From the NCBI RefSeq assembly GCF_005406125.1, contig NZ_BIXZ01000001.1, positions 620,001 through 684,000 of the forward strand: DNA of 64,000 nucleotides, read 5' to 3'. The translations under genes and the position numbers were made by a program. The notes beneath the pieces are model-generated. The model was given only the letters and a program-made list of their open reading frames with translations, was not told the DNA's origin and did not search any database. The stretch comes from Haloarcula mannanilytica (lineage in GTDB: Archaea > Halobacteriota > Halobacteria > Halobacteriales > Haloarculaceae). This document shows, one piece after another, positions 42,088 through 51,275 of the stretch. The number at the start of each line of letters is the position of its first letter. Position 1 is the stretch's first letter.

Positions 42088-43452
42088 CTAGCGGCGAGTG
42101 AGCCGCCCGTCGACGGTCGGTCCGATATCCGCCTCCCGAACGTAGTCGGCCAGCGCCTCGTACTGCACCGCAGCGACGCTGACCCGGTGGGATTCGGTCA
42201 ACACCGGGAACTCGAGTTCCGTGTAGTAGAGGTAGTTGCTCGTCGCGAGCGTGTACGTCTCGGTGTCACGGACCGGTCGCCCGTCCACCTGCAGTCGCTC
42301 GATAGTCTGCGTGTCGTCGTTCCAGACCAGTTCGACGCCGCTGAAGTGGGCGTGCCACCAGTCCGGTTCGCCGAACTCGACCTGTTGCCCGCTTGCCTGC
42401 CGACACAGCGTCCGGAGTTCCGAGCCCGTCAGTTCGGCGACGGTCAGGGGCTCCTCAAAGGGAACGACCGACATCAGGTCAGCGACCGTCAGCGCCCCAG
42501 TCAGCGGGACCGTGTCGTTCCGAAGCCCGCCGCTGTTCTGGAGCCCCACGTCCGCGCCGGTCGCCCACCGGTACGCGTCCGCGACGAGGTTGCCGAGCCG
42601 ACACTCACCGCCGTAGGTTGTCGCCTGACTGCGGTCCAGTGGCTCCGCGACGTGGCCGACGACCTCGTCCAGCCCCGCCTCGGAGAGCCTGTCCTCGATA
42701 GCCGCCGCGACGCGGTCGTCGACCGGCCCGTCTGCCGTCTCGTGAAATCGCGCGGTCGGTTCGGTTCCTCCAAGGTCGATATCGACGACAGCCCGGCCGT
42801 TGGCTCCCGGTCTAGTGAGCAGCGTCCCGTCTATGCGGTCGATGCGGCGCTGGTGGACGTGCCCGCCGAGAATCACGTCCACATCACAGGCGCGGGCCAG
42901 TTGCTCGTCGGTGCGTCCCAGGTGCGACAGCACGACAATCATATCTGCCCCGTCCGCTCGAAGCGCCGCGGCCGCTTCGGCGACGGCTTCGAGAGGGTCC
43001 GTGAACGTCAGCGTGTTCGCCTGTGGATTGGCCGACGCCGTGTCGGGGTCGGTGACGCCGACGAAGCCGACCTGCTGCCCGTCGACGGTCCGACTTGCCC
43101 ACGGCCGGGTCAATCGACGGGCGAAGCGGTCGCCGTCCTGCTGGACGTTCGCGGTCAGCCACGTCTGGGGCGATTTGGCGATGATGTCACGTGTCGCGTC
43201 GAGGCCGTGGTCGAAGTCGTGATTGCCCAGCGTCTCGAAGGCGGGGGTCAGCGCGGTAAAGAGGTCGAGCGACTGCTCACCGTCGGTGACCAGCGACAGC
43301 ACCCCTGGACCGGTGTTGTCTCCAGTACCGACCACCAGCGTGTCCGGGCCGTCGGCGGCGGCCACTGTCCCCGCAAACCGCCCGATCCGCTCGGGTGTGT
43401 CGTAGGCCTTCTCCACGTCGGAGTAGTGAATGATCCGGGGACTCACACCCAC
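42088..43452 (-). CDS. 5'-nucleotidase/UshA-type metallophosphoesterase
   Basis: 454 residues. Two-metal domain: RIIHYSDVEKAY (Asp-x-x-Glu variant of DxH), VVGTGDNTGPG, TLGNHDFDHGLD, VLSHLGRTDEQ and ILGGHVHQ. The C-terminal 5'-nucleotidase domain has YGGECRLGNLVADAYRW and LQNSGGLRNDTVPL. The first metal motif is SDVE rather than the usual DxHG, which may affect one site. No signal peptide is seen, so it probably acts in the cytoplasm, unlike UshA. Confidence 0.9.
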   Translation of the reverse strand: MGVSPRIIHYSDVEKAYDTPERIGRFAGTVAAADGPDTLVVGTGDNTGPGVLSLVTDGEQSLDLFTALTPAFETLGNHDFDHGLDATRDIIAKSPQTWLTANVQQDGDRFARRLTRPWASRTVDGQQVGFVGVTDPDTASANPQANTLTFTDPLEAVAEAAAALRADGADMIVVLSHLGRTDEQLARACDVDVILGGHVHQRRIDRIDGTLLTRPGANGRAVVDIDLGGTEPTARFHETADGPVDDRVAAAIEDRLSEAGLDEVVGHVAEPLDRSQATTYGGECRLGNLVADAYRWATGADVGLQNSGGLRNDTVPLTGALTVADLMSVVPFEEPLTVAELTGSELRTLCRQASGQQVEFGEPDWWHAHFSGVELVWNDDTQTIERLQVDGRPVRDTETYTLATSNYLYYTELEFPVLTESHRVSVAAVQYEALADYVREADIGPTVDGRLTRR

Positions 43453-43518
43453 ACTACAGGGGTACCAGCCACAAATGGCTTCCGCAGTGATTTAGCCGCT
43501 GGCCTGTCATGACTACGT

Positions 43519-43758
43519 ATGGACGCACTCGAAGGTCCCGACGGCGAGACGCTGTACGTCGACAGGAGCGACGGCGACATCGGCACGAAAGGCGCGTTTC
43601 ACGTCGTTTACCGGGATGCGAACCGCGAGCACCGCTGGGGCTACTTCTGTAGCAACTGCGAGACGTTCAATAACGCTATGGACTCAATGGGACGCATCCG
43701 CTGTAACGACTGTTCGAACCTCCGCAAGGCTGAGGAGTGGGACGCCGCCCACGAGTAA
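43519..43758 (+). CDS. Small zinc-binding protein (DUF5816-like)
   Basis: 79 residues. It has YFCSNCETFNNAMDSMGRI and CNDCSNLRKAEEWDAAHE, two CxxC knuckles 18 residues apart that would bind one zinc, preceded by beta strands (ETLYVDRSDGDIGTKGAFHVVY). Leaderless ATG with GATTTAGCC about 26 bases before it. Conserved in haloarchaea from memory (DUF5816); function unknown. Divergent from the nucleotidase gene. Confidence 0.78.
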   Translation: MDALEGPDGETLYVDRSDGDIGTKGAFHVVYRDANREHRWGYFCSNCETFNNAMDSMGRIRCNDCSNLRKAEEWDAAHE

Positions 43759-43848
43759 CGCTCGGTTCGAGCGTCGCCGCTGACAATACTTGTCAAACTA
43801 TTGGTTAGTGGGAACGTTTATGAGACAGCCAGTGGTACTGGTTCTCAG

Positions 43849-44181
43849 ATGGGGGCCGTTACCACATCACTCGACGAGCAGGCTCGGTCGATATTCGACG
43901 ATCTCGGATACACCGTGTCGCGCACTGGTACTGAACTGCGAGCGGAACGCGACTGGCGCGTCGTCACTGTCTCAGTGCTCGACTCGCAGGACCCGATACC
44001 CGACGGCGGTGAGTTGCGCTGTTTCGTCACACGCACGGGCGAGGCGACGCATCTCAGCCGCCGTCTCGACCGGCGGGACGTATCGTACGACTGGGCCGTT
44101 ATCGGCGTTACCGAAGACGGCACCTACGAGGTGGTCCGGTATCCCGGCGACACAGCCGTACCGGCTGACACCAACACTTAG
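43849..44181 (+). CDS. Conserved haloarchaeal protein, unknown function
   Basis: 110 residues. It is an alpha/beta protein: SLDEQARSIFDDLGYTV, ELRAERDWRVVTVSVLDSQ, ELRCFVTRTGEATHLSRRL, YDWAVIGVTEDGTYEVVRY. The layout resembles a restriction-fold or GIY-like core, but no catalytic motif is clear. A GTTTATG box (43816-43822) places transcription start at the ATG at 43849, excluding the open frame from 43801. It ends 24 bases before the MscS-like gene and may be in the same transcript. Confidence 0.72.
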   Translation: MGAVTTSLDEQARSIFDDLGYTVSRTGTELRAERDWRVVTVSVLDSQDPIPDGGELRCFVTRTGEATHLSRRLDRRDVSYDWAVIGVTEDGTYEVVRYPGDTAVPADTNT

Positions 44182-44205
44182 GGAGCTCTCCGCCCACCAT
44201 CCGGC

Positions 44206-44739
44206 GTGCAAGTCGGTGTCATCAATCGAGCGCTCGAACAGCTAGTCTCGAACATCGTCGACGCGCTCCCGCGTCTGATAACCGGATTCGTCTTTCTCGC
44301 CGTCGCGGCGGTGGGTATCAAACTCATCATGTACGGTGTGCGGGCCGTGCTACAGCGGTCGCTACCTGGCGAGTCGCCCGTGTACCGACAGTTCCTCGGG
44401 GTCCTCGTACTCGTGTTCCTGTGGTTCGGCGTGGCGCTGTCTTTCCTCTCTATCGTCGGCCTGACCGCCATCGCCGCGTCGCTGGGCACGGCGACGGGGT
44501 TCCTCGCCCTCGGCGTCTCCTATGCGCTCTCTGAGATGATCAAAGACGCCGTCGCGGGCGTGTACCTCCTCCGTGATCCGGACTTCAATCCCGGCGACAC
44601 GATCAAAGCCGGCGATACCACCGGTGAGGTGGCCGCCATCGAACTCCGGAAGACGCGGTTTCGAGTCGATGGCGATACCGTCGTCAGAGCTAATGCTGCC
44701 ATCGAAGAACGCTGGACGAAAGTCGATTCTGGGTCCTGA
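44206..44739 (+). CDS. Short MscS-like channel protein
   Basis: 177 residues, GTG start. Membrane helices LITGFVFLAVAAVGIKLIMY and FLGVLVLVFLWFGVALSFLSIVG are followed by the pore-like helix AIAASLGTATGFLALGVSYALSEMI. The beta domain reads LRDPDFNPGDTIKAGDTTGEVAAIEL and ends VVRANAAIEERWTKV. It lacks the C-terminal alpha/beta cage domain of MscS, so its pore would have no cytoplasmic vestibule. A second, full-length MscS is at 40566-41639. Confidence 0.83.
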   Translation: MQVGVINRALEQLVSNIVDALPRLITGFVFLAVAAVGIKLIMYGVRAVLQRSLPGESPVYRQFLGVLVLVFLWFGVALSFLSIVGLTAIAASLGTATGFLALGVSYALSEMIKDAVAGVYLLRDPDFNPGDTIKAGDTTGEVAAIELRKTRFRVDGDTVVRANAAIEERWTKVDSGS

Positions 44740-44776
44740 GCGGGGCCGAGCGCCGCGCTACCCGTTCACACGCGAT

Positions 44777-44783
44777 ACTTAAG
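44777..44783 (+). promoter_or_regulatory. TATA box for gene at 44807
   Basis: ACTTAAG, centred 27 bases before the ATG at 44807; leaderless start. Confidence 0.5.
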
Positions 44784-44806
44784 CCTATCGCTATCGTACG
44801 TAGCGT

Positions 44807-45721
44807 ATGTTCGTCGGGCACGCGCTGTTCGCGTTCGCCCTCGGAGCCCTCGCCGCCTGGTGGCTGGGGCTCTCCCGCGAGCGGGCGGTCCAGTTGGGCG
44901 TCGTCGCCGGTCTGTTCGCCGCAGCGCCCGACGTTGACATCGTCTACGCTCCGTTCGGGTTGCTCGTCGGAGCCGCCGAGAACCTGACGGCGGACGGCTT
45001 CTGGGAGACTGCGAACGTCGTCCACCGCGGACCGACGCACTCGCTCCTGCTGGGGACCGCACTCGCCGTCGCAGCCGGGCTCTGGGCGACCGAATCGCGG
45101 CCAGCCAGAACCGCGTCGGTGGCTATCGGCGCGGCACTCGTCGCGCTCACAGGCGCACTCAGCGGCCCCGTCGCGGCACTCGTAACGGTCGTGTTCGTCG
45201 CAGCCGCGCTCGCCGTCGCCACGTTCGCAACGTCCCGTGATATCAGCCCCCGGACGGTGACCGGGCTGGCGCTACTGGGGCTGCTCACCCACCCGTTCGG
45301 TGACCTCTTTACCGGCGGCCCGCCGCCGTTTTTCTACCCCTTCGACGTGACGCTCGTCGCCGAACGGGTGCTACTCCACCCCGACCCGACCACGCACCTC
45401 CTGGCGGCGTTCGCCATCGAACTCGCGACGGTCTGGCTCGCGGTGTGGACCTACGTCCACCTCCGCGGATACACGCTGACCGAACTCGTCCGCCCGCGGG
45501 CGGCGCTGGGGATTGGCTACGCGGCGGCCGTCCTGTTCCTGCCCGCCCCGACGCTCGAACGGTCGGCGCACTTCGTGTTCAGCGTCCTCGCGCTGGGGGC
45601 CATCGGGGCTCCGGTCCGACCGTTCAGCCACGGCGTCGACTGGCTGGAGACGCTCGTGACGGGCCTTGCGGCAGTGACTATCGCCGCGGTCGCATACGCG
45701 ATGGCCTACGGCGCTATCTGA
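44807..45721 (+). CDS. YdjM-type membrane-bound metal-dependent hydrolase
   Basis: 304 residues, about eight membrane helices. The family signature is GHALFAFALGALAAW at the start, AAPDVDIVY (metal Asp pair), VVHRGPTHSLLLG (His cluster) and LLTHPFGDLFTGGPP (late His/Asp). This is the DUF457/YdjM family of inner-membrane hydrolases; substrates are unknown, and the E. coli member is LexA-regulated. All metal residues appear intact. Transcribed singly with a leaderless start. Confidence 0.85.
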   Translation: MFVGHALFAFALGALAAWWLGLSRERAVQLGVVAGLFAAAPDVDIVYAPFGLLVGAAENLTADGFWETANVVHRGPTHSLLLGTALAVAAGLWATESRPARTASVAIGAALVALTGALSGPVAALVTVVFVAAALAVATFATSRDISPRTVTGLALLGLLTHPFGDLFTGGPPPFFYPFDVTLVAERVLLHPDPTTHLLAAFAIELATVWLAVWTYVHLRGYTLTELVRPRAALGIGYAAAVLFLPAPTLERSAHFVFSVLALGAIGAPVRPFSHGVDWLETLVTGLAAVTIAAVAYAMAYGAI

Positions 45722-45780
45722 CGGGGCCGCGTCACACTGGCGGTCGATAGGGTTTTTTGAATCGCGTCACTCCACGTGGT

Positions 45781-46401
45781 ATGAGCCGAGACGTAACGCA
45801 GTTGGTCCGGGACAGGCGCGTCAACGCGCTTGCGGCGTGGTGTATCGTCGTCATGCTGGCCGCCGTCTCGGTGACGAGTGCTGTCCAAGGTGACCTGCTG
45901 TGGGCCGGGTTCGCAGCCGTGGTAGCGGCACTGGCGCTGCTCCCGCCGGTCCTGCTACTCAACCGGTACGCGATGCTCCCGTGGGAGGTTCTCCTGTTGG
46001 CGGCGTTACCCGTCGTCGGCCGCGTCTTCGCGACGCTCTCGGTGACCGGAAACCTCGCGACCTATCTCTCGGTCGCCGCCATCGCGCTCATCCTCGCCGT
46101 CGAACTCCAACTGTTTACGCCCGTCCGGATGACCCCTCGGTTCGCCGTCGTCTTCGTCGCTATCACCACGATGGCCGCCGCCGGTGTCTGGGCGGTCGTC
46201 CGCTGGGTGGTCGACCAGTTCCTCGGAACCACCTTCATCCTCGACCCGACGGTGTCCGAACACGTCATCGAGGAGGCGCTGATGTGGGAGTTCGTCGCAT
46301 CGACCATCGCCGGCGTCGGGGCCGGCGTGGTCTTCGCGTACTACGTGCGCCAGCAGGTCGGGACCAACCGCGTCCCCGAGGAGGTCCGGCCGGACGCATG
46401 A
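45781..46401 (+). CDS. Membrane protein, unknown function
   Basis: 206 residues with six hydrophobic segments (ALAAWCIVVMLAAVSVTSAV, LLWAGFAAVVAALALLPPVLLL, YLSVAAIALILAVELQLFT, FAVVFVAITTMAAAGVWAVV, FVASTIAGVGAGVVFAYYV). The EHVIEEALMWEF segment contains Glu and His in an amphipathic context. The stop overlaps the next gene (ATGA), so both form an operon of paired membrane proteins. The start at 45781 lies 24 bases after a T-run (45753-45758). Confidence 0.77.
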   Translation: MSRDVTQLVRDRRVNALAAWCIVVMLAAVSVTSAVQGDLLWAGFAAVVAALALLPPVLLLNRYAMLPWEVLLLAALPVVGRVFATLSVTGNLATYLSVAAIALILAVELQLFTPVRMTPRFAVVFVAITTMAAAGVWAVVRWVVDQFLGTTFILDPTVSEHVIEEALMWEFVASTIAGVGAGVVFAYYVRQQVGTNRVPEEVRPDA

Positions 46402-47057
46402 GAGTACGTGACCGCCTCAGCGTCAGCACGTCGACACAGCAGCTCCTCTCGCGGGTGCTGTCGTTGGCACTCGTCGGCCTGCTCGCGGTCGGTATCGAGC
46501 GGGGCAACGTTGGCATCATCGTCAACTCCGCCGTCGCTATCGCGGTAACGCAACTCCCGGCGCTGCTGGAACGGGACTACGACATCGTCCTCGACCCGGC
46601 ACTGACGCTGTGGATTACGGCGGCCGCGTTCTTCCACGCGCTCGGGACCGTCGGACTCCCGGGGGCCGAGGAGAACTTCTACGTCACTATCTGGTGGTGG
46701 GACCACTTCACCCACGCGCTCTCGTCGTCAGTCGTCGCAGCGGTCGGCTACACGACCGTCCGCGCGCTTGATGAACACACCGACGAGATCTCGATTCCCC
46801 CGCGGTTCATGTTCGTGTTCCTGCTGCTGTTCGTGATGGCATTTGGCGTGTTCTGGGAGGTCATCGAGTTCTCCATTACGCTGGCCGCAACAGCGACCGG
46901 GAACGACACGATTCTGACACAGTTCGGGCTCAGCGATACGATGCTCGATCTGGTGTTCGACGCTATCGGCGCGATCATCGTGGCTATCTGGGGGACCGCC
47001 CACCTCACCAACGTAGTCGGGCACGTCGGGACGTGGCTCGAACGGCAGTCGCAGTGA
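46398..47057 (+). CDS. DUF2238-like membrane protein
   Basis: 219 residues, about six membrane helices. It contains YVTIWWWDHFTHALSSSVVAA with Asp, His and His near the membrane face, and FVMAFGVFWEVIEFSIT followed by DTMLDLVFDAIGAIIVA. The WDxFTH...WExxE...DTxxDLxxDxxGA pattern recalls DUF2238/VanZ-like families, a set of membrane proteins with acidic and histidine residues that could bind metal (inference). It is translationally coupled to the preceding gene. Confidence 0.78.
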   Translation: MRVRDRLSVSTSTQQLLSRVLSLALVGLLAVGIERGNVGIIVNSAVAIAVTQLPALLERDYDIVLDPALTLWITAAAFFHALGTVGLPGAEENFYVTIWWWDHFTHALSSSVVAAVGYTTVRALDEHTDEISIPPRFMFVFLLLFVMAFGVFWEVIEFSITLAATATGNDTILTQFGLSDTMLDLVFDAIGAIIVAIWGTAHLTNVVGHVGTWLERQSQ

Positions 47058-47068
47058 CCTGTCCGTAC

Positions 47069-47077
47069 TTTTATATC
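47069..47077 (+). promoter_or_regulatory. TATA box of dodecin
   Basis: TTTTATATC, centred about 32 bases before the ATG at 47105; a short leader is expected. Confidence 0.55.
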
Positions 47078-47104
47078 ATTCCCATGTGAACAATTGGCAC
47101 GCAT

Positions 47105-47305
47105 ATGGTTTTCAAGAAAATCACACTCATCGGGACCAGTTCGGAAAGCTTCGACAAAGCCGCTGACGACGCCATCGAGCGCGCGGAGGCGACACTGGAC
47201 AATCTCAAATGGGTCGAAGTGGAGGAACTCGGCGTCGAAATCGCCAGTGTCGAGGGCCGCGAGTACCAGGCCGAGGTTGTCGTGGCGTTCGAACTCGAAG
47301 AGTAG
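47105..47305 (+). CDS. Dodecin (flavin-binding dodecamer)
   Basis: 66 residues: [41 protein letters not shown] and [22 protein letters not shown]. This is very close to the known haloarchaeal dodecin, including the Trp (about residue 36) that stacks on two flavins. Dodecin stores riboflavin/lumichrome as a 12-mer and quenches light-damaged flavin. It ends with no spacer against the convergent IscA-type gene. Confidence 0.95.
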   Translation: MVFKKITLIGTSSESFDKAADDAIERAEATLDNLKWVEVEELGVEIASVEGREYQAEVVVAFELEE

Positions 47306-47680
47306 CTACGTCCGGAAAGACTCGCCACAGCCACATTCGCTGACTACGTTCGGGTTCTGGACGTGGAACCCGGCCCCCTGCAGGCCGCCCTCGTAGTCCA
47401 GTACCGACCCCTCGATGTAGTCGATGCTGGCGTCGTCGACGAAGACGCGCAGTCCGTTGCGCTCGAACACTTCGTCGTCGTCTTCGGGTGCGTGCTCGAA
47501 CCGCATCCCGTAGGAGAGGCCGGCACAGCCGCCCTGCTGGACGTATAAGCGAAGCCCGGACTCCTCGACATCCATTCCCTCGCTTTCGAGGAGATCCAGT
47601 GCCTCCGCCGCTGCCTGCTCGGTGACGGCCACGTCCTCGCCCCCGAGTTCAGGGTCGCCGTCCTCCGCTGTGCTGCTCAT
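47306..47680 (-). CDS. HesB/IscA-type iron-sulfur carrier
   Basis: 124 residues. An acidic N-terminus precedes VTEQAAAEALDLLESEG, then LRLYVQQGGCAGLSYGMRFE with the first cysteine, and VVSECGCGESF with the CGC pair. All three A-type Cys are present, so it can carry Fe-S clusters to apo-proteins (ErpA/IscA-like). Its distinction from ErpA cannot be made by eye. Immediately convergent with dodecin. Confidence 0.9.
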   Translation of the reverse strand: MSSTAEDGDPELGGEDVAVTEQAAAEALDLLESEGMDVEESGLRLYVQQGGCAGLSYGMRFEHAPEDDDEVFERNGLRVFVDDASIDYIEGSVLDYEGGLQGAGFHVQNPNVVSECGCGESFRT

Positions 47681-47739
47681 ACACTTACGTGGACGCCCGA
47701 ACGTGTTAACAGTGACGCCGGCGGCGAGGTCGTCCGCGC

Positions 47740-49011
47740 TTAGTCCTCGAACCGCTTGCGGACGCTCTCGGCGTGGGCTTCCAGCCCCTCGGCCTTGGCG
47801 AGGGTCGTAATCGTGTCCGCGATATCGTCCAGCGAATCCTCGGAGAGCCGCTGAACCGTCGTCGACCGGACGAACGTGTCCACGGAGAGGCCGCCGGTGA
47901 CCCGTGCGCTGCCGCCGGTCGGCAGGACGTGGTTCGTGCCGGTTGCGTAGTCGCCGGCGGCGACGGGACTGTACGGGCCGAGGAACACGGACCCTGCGGA
48001 GGGGATTCGTTCGAGGAGCGATTCGTCGTCGTCGGCCTGAATCGAGAGGTGTTCGGCAGCGTACTCCTCGGCGAAGAGGACCGCTTCGCTCATCGAGCGA
48101 GCGAGCAAGACGCCGGAGGCGTCGTTGTCGAGCGCGGCGCGGATGACCGCCTCGCGCTCTCGGCCATCGACCTGCTCGTCGACAGCGGCCGTGACCTGCT
48201 CGGCCAGTTCCTCGTCGTCAGTCACGGCGACGACTGAGGCGTTTTCGTCGTGTTCGGCCTGGGCGACGAGGTCCGCCGCGACCAGGTCCGGGCCCGCGTC
48301 GCCGTCGGCGACGACCATAATCTCGGAGGGGCCGGCCAGGAAGTCGATGGCGACATCGCCGCGGACCTCCGCCTTCGCCGCCGTGACCCAGCGGTTACCG
48401 GGACCGACGACAATGTCTGTCGCGCTCACGGTTTCAGTTCCGTAGGCCAGCGCCGCGATGGCCTGTGCGCCGCCGACCTGGTAGACCGCGTCGGCTCCGG
48501 CGACGTGGATGGCGGCCAGCGTCACTGGGTTGACTTCCTCGGCCGGCGGGGTGGCGACGGCGACGTGCTCGACGCCTGCGACCTTGGCCGGGATGACGCC
48601 CATCAGCGCGCTGGAGGGGTACGCTGCGGTCCCACCGGGCGCGTACACGCCAGCGCTGTCCAGCGGGCGGTACCGACGGCCCAGTTCTCTCCCCTCGAAG
48701 TCGTCGCGCCAGTCCTCGGGGACCTGCCGCTCGTGGAACGCGCGGATGTTCGCCGCGGCGTCCTCAATGGCCTCGCGCACGTCGTCGTCGATTTCCTCGT
48801 AGGCCCGCTCGGCGGCGTCCGTGATGTCGATATTACCCACCGACACGTCGTCGAACTCCTCGGCGAAGCGCCGGAGCGCCACGTCGCCCTCCTCGTGGAC
48901 CTGCGAGACGATATCTCGTACGTCGTCTCTGACGGCGTCGACGCCGGCGTCACGGTCGAAGAAAGCGGCCCGCTCGTCGGGACCCAGGTCGGCTATCGTC
49001 CGTACGTTCAT
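47740..49011 (-). CDS. hisD: Histidinol dehydrogenase
   Basis: 423 residues, full length. Family blocks: VYAPGGTAAYPSSALMGVIPA, GPGNRWVTAAKAEV, FLAGPSEIMVVAD (Glu catalytic region), AEHDENASVVAVT, AEHLSIQ and GTNHVLPTGGSARVTGGLS. It performs the last two steps of histidine synthesis, oxidising L-histidinol to histidine with NAD and zinc. The start at 49011 (MNVRTIADLGP) matches the family; the extra upstream frame does not. The rest of the his pathway is not in the window. Confidence 0.95.
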   Translation of the reverse strand: MNVRTIADLGPDERAAFFDRDAGVDAVRDDVRDIVSQVHEEGDVALRRFAEEFDDVSVGNIDITDAAERAYEEIDDDVREAIEDAAANIRAFHERQVPEDWRDDFEGRELGRRYRPLDSAGVYAPGGTAAYPSSALMGVIPAKVAGVEHVAVATPPAEEVNPVTLAAIHVAGADAVYQVGGAQAIAALAYGTETVSATDIVVGPGNRWVTAAKAEVRGDVAIDFLAGPSEIMVVADGDAGPDLVAADLVAQAEHDENASVVAVTDDEELAEQVTAAVDEQVDGREREAVIRAALDNDASGVLLARSMSEAVLFAEEYAAEHLSIQADDDESLLERIPSAGSVFLGPYSPVAAGDYATGTNHVLPTGGSARVTGGLSVDTFVRSTTVQRLSEDSLDDIADTITTLAKAEGLEAHAESVRKRFED

Positions 49012-49088
49012 ACACCGGGTTCGAGGCGGGGCAAAAAACGGGTTTCCCTTCTCGTCAGCGTTTTCCGACACTCGGGCCTACACCGCCT

Positions 49089-50018
49089 ATGGCCTCACCC
49101 GACGACCATCGTCGCCGGACGACCGACCTCCCTCCGGCGACGACCGAGTATTTCGCGCCCGAACTGGAGACGATCGAGAGCTACCTGGAGACAGTGCCGG
49201 CAACTATCGACCCGGCGGCCGGCGACGCCGCAGTCGGCCCGATACACAGCCTTCCGTGGTTCTACGTGGCCGACCTGACCGGCTGGCGCGGCAGCACGCT
49301 CGCCCGGTTGCTGGCCGCAGAAAAAGGCGCTGCCTGCTACGAACTCTCTGCCGGTGCTGCGGATGCACTCCCGGATCTGTGGTCTCTCATCGACGAGAGC
49401 GGTGACGGCCCCGTCGTCCTTCACCTGGAACTGCAGGGCGAAGGCGGACGGATTCCGCGAACGCTACGGGAAGCACTCCGGCGCGGCTACACGCACACCC
49501 CCGACGGGTGGGACGAACCGGTGCGTGGCGACCCGGCGAACCTGCACGTCGTCTTCACCGACACGAACCCCTCGAAGCGGCTGTCCGTGCCACTCCCCGC
49601 CGCGACCACGCCCACCACCGGCGCTGTCCTCTCGTACGCGCCCCGCCGGAGCATGCTTCCGGAACGGCCCGATGGGACGACGATGCTCTCGGACCCGCCA
49701 GCGCTCCACGACCGCGAAGCCGAACTGGAGCGGTTCTTGCTGGCTGCCCTCGCCGAATACGGCGGCGACGACGACGCGAGACAGCAGTACGTCGACCGGG
49801 CCGTGGAAGTCCTGTCGATAACCCACTCACTCATCGGCAAGCGCGACCTGCTGTTCGACGTGTCGCCGCGGCTGGCGCTGAAGTACGGGAGTCTGTTGGA
49901 CGAGCTTTCGGTCCCAGCGGCGACGGACCGACTCGGCCGGGACGTGCTCGGGCAGGTGCCACAGAGTCCCGGCAGTGAAGATATTCGGACGACGTTGCGG
50001 GACTTGCTGCCGGAATAA
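49089..50018 (+). CDS. Conserved haloarchaeal protein, unknown function
   Basis: 309 residues. A first part (TEYFAPELETIESYLETVPA) leads to an alpha/beta region: WFYVADLTGWRGSTLARLLAAEKGAACYELS, then DGPVVLHLELQGEGGRIPRTL and LHVVFTDTNPSKRLSVPLPA. The order looks like a P-loop/AAA fold without the Walker A lysine. The C-terminal half is helical (HDREAELERFLLAALAEYG ... DVLGQVPQSPG). No recognised motif; divergent from hisD and convergent with ychF, so it gives no pathway hint. Coding is supported by length and acidic composition. Confidence 0.72.
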   Translation: MASPDDHRRRTTDLPPATTEYFAPELETIESYLETVPATIDPAAGDAAVGPIHSLPWFYVADLTGWRGSTLARLLAAEKGAACYELSAGAADALPDLWSLIDESGDGPVVLHLELQGEGGRIPRTLREALRRGYTHTPDGWDEPVRGDPANLHVVFTDTNPSKRLSVPLPAATTPTTGAVLSYAPRRSMLPERPDGTTMLSDPPALHDREAELERFLLAALAEYGGDDDARQQYVDRAVEVLSITHSLIGKRDLLFDVSPRLALKYGSLLDELSVPAATDRLGRDVLGQVPQSPGSEDIRTTLRDLLPE

Positions 50019-50048
50019 GAACGAGAGAGCAGTCGTGGGCCAGACCCC

Positions 50049-51230
50049 TCAGTTCGCGTCGCTGACGATCTTGATGACTGCCCCTTCTTCGAGTTCCGTT
50101 TCGTCGCTGATACGGCGGTTCTCGCGGGCGTCGACGGCGTGGATGTAACCGTCGCCGATGTCCGAGTGGACGGCGTAGGCGAGGTCCTTGGGTGTTGCCC
50201 CGCGGCGCAGGAGGAACGCGTCGGGGAGGACGTTTTCCTGGCCGTCGGTCCAGTGGGTCTCGTTTTGGACGGGATAGGCCGTCAGGTGATCCAGCAGGTC
50301 GTAGACGGCGGTGTCCATCGCGCCCTGAACGCCGGTGCCGCCCCACTGGTCCATGACCTCGCGGATGCGGTTCAGCCCCTCGCGTTGCTGGTCACTCACG
50401 TCGCCGACGATGTCGAAGTCCGGGTCCCCCGGGTCGTAGTCGATGACGCCGGCCTGGGCGGCGTTGCGCAGCGCGAGTTCGCCGTCGGCCGTCGCGGGCA
50501 CGACCACGTCGGCAGCTTCCTGCAGGGCCTCGATGTTCCCCTCGGGGGCGATGTCGGCCTTGTTCGCGACGACGACGAGTGGCTTCGTCCGCTGTCGTAT
50601 CTCCGTCGCCAGCGCCTCGCGGTGCTCGTCGGTCCAGGCGATGGGGTCTTCGGGATACTCCAGGTCCCGCAGCGTCCGCGCCACGTCGAGTTCGGAGGCC
50701 CCGACGCCGGCCAGCATGTCCACCAGCGCCTCGTCGAGTTTGAAGTCCGGCGAGCGGGACTGCCGTTCGATGGACTCCCAGTTGCGTTCGACGATGCTGG
50801 CGAGCCAGAGGTCCATCTCCGCCTCGATGAAGTGAACGTCCTCGACGGGATCGTGGTCGCCGACCTCGACGGGTTCGCCCTCGGCGTCGGTCCCGCCGGA
50901 GGCGTCGACGACGTTGAGAATTACGTCTGCGGTCGATAGTTCGTCGAGGAACTGGTTCCCGAGGCCGCGGCCCTCGTGTGCGCCGGGCACGAGGCCGGCC
51001 ACGTCGATGAGTTCCACCGGGACGTAGCGCTTGCCGTCCCGGCAGTTGTCGTCACCACAGCGTTCCTCGCGGTCGAGACAGGGGCACTCCGTTCGGACGT
51101 GGCTGACCCCGCGGTTGGCGTCGATGGTCGTGAAGGGGTAGTTCCCCACATCCACGTCGGCCATCGTCGCCGCCGTGTAGAAAGTAGACTTGCCGGCGTT
51201 CGGTTTGCCGGCCAGCGCGATAGAGAGCAT
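50049..51230 (-). CDS. ychF: YchF-type GTP/ATP-binding protein (OBG/DRG family)
   Basis: 393 residues. G1 [17 protein letters not shown]3 [18 protein letters not shown] with [10 protein letters not shown]4 VVVANKAD and a C-terminal TGS domain ([20 protein letters not shown] ... [19 protein letters not shown]). NKAD and the insert [15 protein letters not shown] follow archaeal YchF/Ola1-like proteins, whose bacterial members hydrolyse ATP and bind ribosomes. The Cys insert could bind zinc. Confidence 0.93.
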   Translation of the reverse strand: MLSIALAGKPNAGKSTFYTAATMADVDVGNYPFTTIDANRGVSHVRTECPCLDREERCGDDNCRDGKRYVPVELIDVAGLVPGAHEGRGLGNQFLDELSTADVILNVVDASGGTDAEGEPVEVGDHDPVEDVHFIEAEMDLWLASIVERNWESIERQSRSPDFKLDEALVDMLAGVGASELDVARTLRDLEYPEDPIAWTDEHREALATEIRQRTKPLVVVANKADIAPEGNIEALQEAADVVVPATADGELALRNAAQAGVIDYDPGDPDFDIVGDVSDQQREGLNRIREVMDQWGGTGVQGAMDTAVYDLLDHLTAYPVQNETHWTDGQENVLPDAFLLRRGATPKDLAYAVHSDIGDGYIHAVDARENRRISDETELEEGAVIKIVSDAN

Positions 51231-51275
51231 GCCAGCACCTACCAGTGGCCGCCGAAAGGGGGTTTCGGTTCGACC

